From MGBC163016 sp964649145 (GTDB taxonomy: Bacteria; Actinomycetota; Coriobacteriia; Coriobacteriales; Eggerthellaceae): a DNA stretch of 64,000 bases. Every line of letters begins with the position of its first letter. The first letter of the stretch is position 1. Position numbers and translations under genes: made by a program. Of this stretch, positions 58,683-64,000 are shown one piece after another. The stretch is taken from contig CAZYOQ010000004.1 of the NCBI GenBank assembly GCA_964649145.1, positions 1 through 64,000 of the forward strand, read 5' to 3'. The notes below the pieces were generated by a model, which worked only from the letters and a program-made list of their open reading frames with translations, had not been told where the DNA came from and searched no databases.

Positions 58683-59407
58683 ATTCCTTTGATAGCCTTT
58701 CACGCAAAGAGCGAGTAATTGTTGCTCTGGACTGTGAGGCTGACAAAGCGATATCAATAGCCTACGAGCTTGCTGGCGAGGCCAGTTGGGTCAAGATCGG
58801 AATGACCCTCTACTATGCCTATGGCTCAGACCTTATCAAAATCTTGAAAGACAGAGGATACCAGGTATTTCTCGATTTGAAATTCCATGATATCCCGCAC
58901 CAGGTAGAGGGTGCTGCTAAGTCTGCCGCACAAACCCGAGCCGATATGCTAACTATGCATGCATCAGGCGGCGCGGCTATGATGAAGGCTGCACATGCTG
59001 GCGCTCGTGAGGGCGCGAAACTAGCAAGCATTCCCACTCCTGCAACACTTGCTATAACGGTTCTAACTTCCATGAGCCAAGAAGCCTTGTCTCAAGTAGG
59101 TATCGATCGCCCTGTTGATGACCAGGTTCTTTCGATGGCGCGTCTTGCCCAAGAATCTGGCTTGTCTGGCGTTGTTGCTTCCCCTAAGGAAGCAGCGATG
59201 CTTCGCGAGGCGCTAGGACCAGATGCGTTCATTGTTACTCCAGGTGTTCGCCCTAAGGGGTCGGATCTTGGCGATCAAAGTCGCATTGCTACCCCAAAAG
59301 AGGCATTCGATGCTGGCGCTTCCCACATAGTTATTGGCCGGCCTATCACCGATGCCGAAAACCCGATAGAGGCGTTTCGCGAGATCGCATCTAAGCTAGG
59401 TGATTAG
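58676..59407 (+). CDS. pyrF: Orotidine-5'-phosphate decarboxylase
   Basis: PyrF makes UMP from OMP. The 243-residue TIM-barrel protein has VIVALDCEADKAI near residue 14, the catalytic lysine-aspartate set in VFLDLKFHDIPHQVEGA near 63, and VTPGVRPKGSDLGDQSRI near 184. It also has ASHIVIGRPITDAENP near 219. The ATG overlaps the pyrD stop by seven bases. Only pyrE, needed for the step before it, is absent from this cluster and must lie elsewhere. Confidence 0.96.
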   Translation: MLNSFDSLSRKERVIVALDCEADKAISIAYELAGEASWVKIGMTLYYAYGSDLIKILKDRGYQVFLDLKFHDIPHQVEGAAKSAAQTRADMLTMHASGGAAMMKAAHAGAREGAKLASIPTPATLAITVLTSMSQEALSQVGIDRPVDDQVLSMARLAQESGLSGVVASPKEAAMLREALGPDAFIVTPGVRPKGSDLGDQSRIATPKEAFDAGASHIVIGRPITDAENPIEAFREIASKLGD

Positions 59408-59410
59408 TGC

Positions 59411-59965
59411 ATGTCAGAGGGTAAGCTGTTCGTGATATCAGGTCCTTCTGGAGTAGGGAAGGGCACGATTATAGATGAGGTCTTAGACGATCTTCCAAAT
59501 ATATGGAAGTCCATTTCTGCTACTACCAGAAAGCCCCGCGAAGGGGAGGTTGACGGGCGCGAATATTTTTTTCTATCAAAGGAGGAATTCGAAGAAGGTG
59601 TACGCGGTGGCCGCTTTCTTGAATGGGCTGAATATGCGGGTAATTGCTACGGCACACCTAAAGACTCAGTAAACGCGCACCTCCAAGCTGGAGAAAATGT
59701 GATACTTGAGATAGAAGTCCAGGGAGCTCTTCAAGTCAAAGAAAACGACCCGCGTGCCATTCTTGTGTTCATAGAGCCTCCATCCATGGAAGAGCTGGAG
59801 GCTAGACTTCGTGGTCGAGGGTCTGATAGCGACAAGAGCATAAAGCAAAGGCTTGAGACCGCTAAATTGGAATTGGCAAGTAAAAAAGAGTATAATTGCG
59901 CATTTGTGAATGACGACCTTTCAACTGTTGTTCGACAGGTGGAAGAATATATAGCCAATCAGTAG
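59411..59965 (+). CDS. gmk: Guanylate kinase
   Basis: Gmk phosphorylates GMP to GDP. The 184-residue protein has the P-loop VISGPSGVGKGTII near residue 8, the GMP-binding ATTRKPREGEVDGREYFF near 38, LEWAEYAGNCYGTP near 70, and ILEIEVQGALQVKE. It begins three bases after pyrF, so it may be transcribed with the pyr operon. rpoZ follows, as in many bacteria. Confidence 0.96.
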   Translation: MSEGKLFVISGPSGVGKGTIIDEVLDDLPNIWKSISATTRKPREGEVDGREYFFLSKEEFEEGVRGGRFLEWAEYAGNCYGTPKDSVNAHLQAGENVILEIEVQGALQVKENDPRAILVFIEPPSMEELEARLRGRGSDSDKSIKQRLETAKLELASKKEYNCAFVNDDLSTVVRQVEEYIANQ

Positions 59966-59980
59966 TCGGAAAGGCGCATT

Positions 59981-60241
59981 ATGAGCATCATCAAACCTGA
60001 TATTAACGTTCTTTTGGACGATTGCGAAAACGACCGCTTTCTGCTGTGCACCGTTGCCTCTAAGCGCGCACACGACATTAACGACATGATGTGCGGTCAG
60101 CGAGATCGCGCGATTCAGCTTGAGACGGCAGTTGAAGTTGCTACTGCCGCAAATGTGAAGCCCTTATCCATGGCTTTCAACGAGATTGCTCGCGGCGATG
60201 TGTCTTTTGATACATCATCCATCGACATTTACAACAGCTAG
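59981..60241 (+). CDS. rpoZ: RNA polymerase omega subunit
   Basis: Omega supports assembly of RNA polymerase by folding the beta-prime subunit. The 86-residue protein has FLLCTVASKRAHDINDMM near residue 20 and LSMAFNEIARGDVSF near 63, the conserved features of this short family. It starts 15 bases after gmk, with GGAAAGG upstream, in the conserved gmk-rpoZ order. Confidence 0.9.
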   Translation: MSIIKPDINVLLDDCENDRFLLCTVASKRAHDINDMMCGQRDRAIQLETAVEVATAANVKPLSMAFNEIARGDVSFDTSSIDIYNS

Positions 60242-60264
60242 TTACCTCTGCCAAGATTTATAAC

Positions 60265-61443
60265 GTGGCTCAGTTTCAGCGGGTAATACTTGTCCATTAC
60301 CACGAGATAGGCCTTAAAGGCCACAATAGGTCAACATTCGAGAAGCGTCTTTTGCGAAACCTAGAGGCGCTTCTTTCTTCTCTGCCAATAGTTACAATAC
60401 ACAGGATATCTGGGCGTCTGGTTGTCTTTCTAAAAGAGTCTATTTCTAAGGAAGAAGCGCGCCAGATAGCTAATTTTATTTCGAAAGTGCCAGGTGTTGC
60501 CCGTGTATCTTGCGGGTTTAAGACGCCAAAAGTACTTGAGAGCATTAACGAGGCCGCTATACTGGCTCTCACTGAAGCGCAACCGTTTGAAACTTTTAAG
60601 GTACAGGCAAGACGTGCTCATACCGATTTTCCTATTAACTCGATGGAGATCAATAAGCTTGTTGGGTCGGTTCTTTGCGATGCATTCCCTGAAAGTCATG
60701 TCAAGATGAAGGGGCAAGACGTTGAGGTAGGCATTGAGGTCGTACAAAATGCGGCATATATTTTCGCTTATAGCATGCGCGGTATTGGAGGTCTTCCAGT
60801 TGGTGTATCTGGGCGCGTATGCTGCTTGCTCTCTTCTGGGATTGACTCTCCAGTGGCGGCTTGGCGTATGGCTAGGCGTGGTGCAAGTGTTATTGCCTTG
60901 CATTTTTCAGGACGCCCCGAAACCTCGGATGAATCAGAGTACTTGGTTCAAGACATCGCTAAGATCTTGCAAAAAACTTCTTGCATCAAAAAGCTCTACA
61001 TTGTGCCAATTGGAACCTACCAGCACGAGATATCGCTTTACGCACCGCCGCCTCTTCGCGTCATTTTATATAGGCGTCTTATGATGAAATGCGCTTTGAA
61101 AGTTTCTGCCACAGAGGGCGCTGGCGCTATCGTTACAGGCGAATCTCTTGGACAGGTTGCAAGCCAGACACTTGATAACATTGCGTGCACAGATGAAGTC
61201 TGCGATATACCAGTATTTCGCCCGCTTATTGGAACCGACAAACAAGAGATAATCGATCAGGCTCAAGAGCTGGGCACGTTCGATATCTCAACACAAAATG
61301 CGCCTGATTGCTGTACTCTGTTCATGCCTCGCAACCCAGAAACGCACGCGAAGCTTGAAGACGTGCTCAAGGCTGAAGCGCCGTTTCCAGAAGATGAATG
61401 GGTGCAGTCCATGCTAAAAGAAGCTGAGGTCATCCAATATTAA
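60265..61443 (+). CDS. thiI: tRNA 4-thiouridine synthetase ThiI (no rhodanese domain)
   Basis: ThiI adenylates U8 of tRNA and inserts sulfur from a persulfide; it also feeds thiamine synthesis in some bacteria. The 392-residue protein has the N-terminal opening VILVHYHEIGLKGHNR, a THUMP domain to about residue 165, and the PP-loop CCLLSSGIDSPVAAWRMARR near 190. A late cysteine pair follows in QNAPDCCTLFMPRNPETH. The C-terminal rhodanese domain of the E. coli enzyme is absent, as in most Gram-positive bacteria, so another protein would carry the persulfide. GTG start. Its stop codon lies inside a degenerate repeat. Confidence 0.95.
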   Translation: MAQFQRVILVHYHEIGLKGHNRSTFEKRLLRNLEALLSSLPIVTIHRISGRLVVFLKESISKEEARQIANFISKVPGVARVSCGFKTPKVLESINEAAILALTEAQPFETFKVQARRAHTDFPINSMEINKLVGSVLCDAFPESHVKMKGQDVEVGIEVVQNAAYIFAYSMRGIGGLPVGVSGRVCCLLSSGIDSPVAAWRMARRGASVIALHFSGRPETSDESEYLVQDIAKILQKTSCIKKLYIVPIGTYQHEISLYAPPPLRVILYRRLMMKCALKVSATEGAGAIVTGESLGQVASQTLDNIACTDEVCDIPVFRPLIGTDKQEIIDQAQELGTFDISTQNAPDCCTLFMPRNPETHAKLEDVLKAEAPFPEDEWVQSMLKEAEVIQY

Positions 61444-61544
61444 GGGACTGAGACCGTCTAATATTAAGGCGACCCATCCTTATTGAGCGGCTGAGGTCGC
61501 CAAGTATCACTAAGTATTAAGAAGCTACGCCCGTCTAATACAAA
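61423..61544. repeat. Degenerate repeats covering the 3' ends of thiI and the convergent aminotransferase
   Basis: Similar units of about 23 bases (CTGAGGTCATCCAATATTAA type) occur at 61423-61445, 61448-61470 and 61491-61514. A partial one lies at 61524-61544. The first contains the thiI stop and the last contains the aminotransferase stop. They look like an old local duplication. Confidence 0.5.
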
Positions 61545-62836
61545 GCAAGAGTTTCTAGTGCAGCGATTTTTACGCAAAGGCAGAAAACGTCTAAGGCGCG
61601 ATCAAGTTCTTCAAGCGTTGGCATAGTTGGGGCTATGCGGATGTTTGAATCATGTGGGTCTTTGCCGTAGGGATATGTGGCACCTGCACTTGTGAGGGTA
61701 ACCCCTGCTTCTTTGGCCAAGGCCACTGTGCGCTTTGCACTTCCATCAAGGCCTGTAAAAGATATGAAATACCCACCACGGGGCTTGGTCCATTTTGCGA
61801 TTTCTAGTCCTGAAAGCTCTTCATCAAGCCTTTTCCATACAAGCTCGAACTTTGGGCGGATGATATCGCCTAGCTTTTCCATATGGGAATTAATAGTTTC
61901 TTTATCCTTCAAGAAGCGCGCGTGACGGAGTTGGTTTAGTTTGTCAGAGCCTATCATTTGCGCCCCAATATACTTCTTTGCCTCGGCGATATTTGCAGGC
62001 GAGGAGGCCATCGCGCTTATACCTGCACCGGGGAAAGTGATCTTTGAGGTTGATGCGAATTTATAGTATCTGTCAGGATTATTTGCTTTTGCGCATGCCG
62101 TGGCGATGTCTAGCAATTGGTCTTGTTTGGCTTTATTGGCGTAGAGGTGGTGTACGCAATATGCATTGTCCCAAAAGATTCTGAAATCTGTGGCTGCACA
62201 TTCCATGGATGCCAGCCTTTGAACTACTTCATTGGAATAAGTAGCGCCTGTAGGGTTTGCATATTTCGGAACACACCAAATACCCTTGACCGCATCGTCG
62301 CTAGCGCATATGCGCTCAACCTCGTCAATGTCTGGCCCTGAGTCCAGCATGGGCACAGATATCATTTCGATGCCGAATTGAGCGAGTATAGTGAAGTGCC
62401 TGTCATAGCCAGGAACTGGGCAAATGAACTTTACCTTAGGCAGGCTTGCCCAGGGAGCGCTGCCCAAGCATCCGAAGTCTAAGCATCGCGCAATTGTATC
62501 GTGCATGACGGTCAAAGATGAGTTTCCAAAAACAATCACGTTTTCGGCCTCATCATCAAGAAGGCATGCCATCAGCCGTTTGGCCTCAGGTATGCCGTCA
62601 AGCACACCATAATTTCTGCAATCGGTTCCATCTTCGGCAAGGCAATCGCTTGAGTCCTTCAAAATGTTTAGCATGGGCGCAGACAAATCAAGCTGGGCTG
62701 GCGCTGGTTTTCCTCTAGACATGTTCAACGCAAGTCCTGCCTCTTTTAGCTCTGCAAATTCTTTTCTTAGCTTTTCAAGCTCGGCTTCGGCTTGAGATCT
62801 GTCTAGTTCTGAATAAGGCCTAATGTTTTTCGTCAT
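61535..62836 (-). CDS. Class I/II aminotransferase (aspartate aminotransferase Ib-like, PF12897 type)
   Basis: A 433-residue PLP enzyme. It has the subfamily motifs LALNMSRGKPAPAQLDLSAP near residue 35, DCRNYGVLDGIPEAKRLMA near 71, VPGYDRHFTILAQFGIEM near 140, and CVPKYANPTGATYS near 191. The PLP lysine lies in FASTSKITFPGAG near 267, followed by PRGGYFISF near 350. The type resembles the actinobacterial aspartate aminotransferases of the Rv3722c kind, a pattern-based assignment. The ATG at 62836 has AGGAG about six bases upstream; an earlier in-frame start adds 16 atypical residues. It is divergent from putP and convergent with thiI. Confidence 0.88.
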   Translation of the reverse strand: MTKNIRPYSELDRSQAEAELEKLRKEFAELKEAGLALNMSRGKPAPAQLDLSAPMLNILKDSSDCLAEDGTDCRNYGVLDGIPEAKRLMACLLDDEAENVIVFGNSSLTVMHDTIARCLDFGCLGSAPWASLPKVKFICPVPGYDRHFTILAQFGIEMISVPMLDSGPDIDEVERICASDDAVKGIWCVPKYANPTGATYSNEVVQRLASMECAATDFRIFWDNAYCVHHLYANKAKQDQLLDIATACAKANNPDRYYKFASTSKITFPGAGISAMASSPANIAEAKKYIGAQMIGSDKLNQLRHARFLKDKETINSHMEKLGDIIRPKFELVWKRLDEELSGLEIAKWTKPRGGYFISFTGLDGSAKRTVALAKEAGVTLTSAGATYPYGKDPHDSNIRIAPTMPTLEELDRALDVFCLCVKIAALETLALY

Positions 62837-62901
62837 CCATTTCTCCTGCACATACAATGGCAATAATTGCTCATGAAACCACATAGAAACTGTTCATAAA
62901 G

Positions 62902-62907
62902 TATAAT
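62902..62907 (+). promoter_or_regulatory. Candidate -10 box of putP
   Basis: A consensus TATAAT lies 39 bases before the putP ATG, in the 110-base region shared with the divergent aminotransferase gene. No clear -35 box is visible. Confidence 0.4.
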
Positions 62908-62946
62908 CCGTAGGGTTTAAAGGTGAGTCTAGGGGGTTAATACAAT

Positions 62947-64000
62947 ATGGTCGAGGGCGATTTTTGGGTGCTATTCGCCATGCTTATCTACTTTATCGTG
63001 GTCATCACGATAGGGTTTGTTTACGCGAAAAGGTCTAATTCTTCTACTTCGGAATATTTCATCGGAGGACGTAAAGTAGGGCCATGGCTGACTGCGCTTT
63101 CAGCCGAAGCATCCGACATGTCAGGTTATTTGCTCATGGGTTTGCCCGGTCTTGCGTACTGGACGGGCGCATCCGATGCGGGCTGGACGGCCATAGGACT
63201 TGCAATAGGAACTTATCTTAATTGGAAGCTTGTTGCTCGCAGGCTTCGCATGTATTCGGTAAAAGCGGGAGACGCCATTACGCTTCCAGGTTTCTACTCC
63301 AAGCGCTTTCATGACGATAAAAACATGCTCTCTACCGTTGCGGCACTAATCATTATCGTGTTTTTCTGCGTATATGTTGGTAGCTGCTTTGTTACATGCG
63401 GAAAGTTGTTCAATACGCTATTTGGCCTAGATTATTTGACCATGATGTGCCTTGGCGCCATCATCGTTTTTTTGTATACGCTAGTTGGCGGCTATCTTTC
63501 CGTTGTTGCTACCGACTTCGTACAAGGCTGCTTGATGTTTTTTGCGCTTGCGGTTGTGCTAATTGGCTCAATTACTTGGGCGGGAGGCGTCGATAACGTA
63601 GTCGCTATTCTCCAAGACATCCCTGGGTTCTTGTCGGGCGTGCAAATTGCTGTTCCGACCGTTGGAGCCGATGGCGCGCAGATCATGGAAGGCGAGCGTG
63701 CAGTTTTTGGAATGCCTGAGGAATATGGGCTCCTTTCCATTGTTTCAATGATGGCCTGGGGTCTTGGCTATTTCGGAATGCCACAGGTGCTTGTGCGCTT
63801 CATGGGCATACGTTCTGCCGACGAGATCAAGCACAGCCGAATTATCGCCGTTGTTTGGTGTGTAGTATCGCTTTTCTGCGCTATTTGCATTGGCCTTGTT
63901 GGCCGTGCGGCTATGCCAACCATGTTTGCTACTAACTCTGCCGCTGAAAACATCTTCATTGCCTTCTCGCAGATTATGCTTCCATCGTTTTTGTGTGGAA
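62947..64000 (+). CDS. putP: Sodium/proline symporter PutP-like (3' end cut by window)
   Basis: This is a sodium:solute symporter that imports proline with Na+. The 351 visible residues start MVEGDFWVLFAMLIYFIVVI and show the family hallmarks: STSEYFIGGRKVGPWLTALS near residue 35, SDMSGYLLMGLPGLAYWTG near 58, GDAITLPGFYSKRF near 104, LYTLVGGYLSVVATDFVQG near 178, and GLGYFGMPQVLVRFMGI near 275. Around nine membrane helices of the expected 12-13 are inside the window. The frame is open at the window end. AGGGGG lies ten bases before the ATG. Proline import fits amino-acid use by this organism. Confidence 0.93.
   Translation, partial: MVEGDFWVLFAMLIYFIVVITIGFVYAKRSNSSTSEYFIGGRKVGPWLTALSAEASDMSGYLLMGLPGLAYWTGASDAGWTAIGLAIGTYLNWKLVARRLRMYSVKAGDAITLPGFYSKRFHDDKNMLSTVAALIIIVFFCVYVGSCFVTCGKLFNTLFGLDYLTMMCLGAIIVFLYTLVGGYLSVVATDFVQGCLMFFALAVVLIGSITWAGGVDNVVAILQDIPGFLSGVQIAVPTVGADGAQIMEGERAVFGMPEEYGLLSIVSMMAWGLGYFGMPQVLVRFMGIRSADEIKHSRIIAVVWCVVSLFCAICIGLVGRAAMPTMFATNSAAENIFIAFSQIMLPSFLCG

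Overview
This 64-kb window reads as part of a draft or metagenome-assembled chromosome: it carries five runs of exactly 100 N. The organism is probably an anaerobic Gram-positive actinobacterium, most likely of class Coriobacteriia. That placement is inferred from gene content, not from a marker search. The supporting content is folate-dependent TrmFO next to XerC, pyruvate phosphate dikinase, an NADP-type glutamate dehydrogenase, a four-subunit 2-oxoacid:ferredoxin oxidoreductase, secreted FMN-binding proteins with ApbE, and NAD-linked PyrDK. Many genes start with GTG or TTG.

Layout. 1-2044: ATP-grasp peptide ligase and a DUF1461 membrane protein. 2102-7748: rpsP-khpA-rimM-trmD, lepB and glyQS. 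7945-13393: ppdK, mtnA-azlCD and a detached rplS with its own promoter and terminator. 13407-17598: rnhB, yraN, comM-like gene, dprA and a truncated MazF-like remnant. 17661-26593: the most distinctive region, a flavin-based extracytosolic electron-transfer locus. It holds a fused ECF-like S+T membrane protein, a NusG-II membrane protein, lipoprotein ApbE, an 825-aa secreted FMN-binding-like protein, a small FMN-binding protein, a polyferredoxin membrane protein and a triple FMN-binding protein. 26844-28369: PspA and TPM-domain envelope-stress pair on the minus strand. 28470-38421: trmFO-xerC, uvrA with a LexA-like box, gdhA, rnhA and a dGTPase-like gene. 38422-43202: dnaG, def, fmt, rsmB. 43236-48432: cupin regulator, acyl-CoA ligase and korDABC. 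48442-49272: an unrecognised membrane protein. 49303-59407: pyrR-pyrB-pyrC-carA-carB-pyrK-pyrD-pyrF, followed closely by gmk, rpoZ and thiI. The window ends with an aminotransferase and the start of putP.

How the genes fit together. The pyr genes form a complete de novo UMP pathway, and the leader before pyrR can fold into mutually exclusive hairpins, one of which hides the pyrR ribosome-binding site. In the flavin locus the polyferredoxin could carry electrons across the membrane to covalently flavinylated domains loaded by ApbE. The fused ECF-like protein is a candidate for moving flavin or another cofactor. Two promoters of this locus share a 22-bp palindromic operator with Crp/Fnr-like geometry. 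GdhA, the aminotransferase, KorABCD, the acyl-CoA ligase and PPDK suggest amino-acid and oxoacid fermentation.

Assembly notes. The gaps at 22269-22368 and 58209-58308 are flanked by identical 55-bp copies, so the two genes they interrupt are almost certainly intact. The other three gaps show no such overlap and are real missing sequence. No tRNA, rRNA, CRISPR array, prophage or complete insertion sequence was seen.
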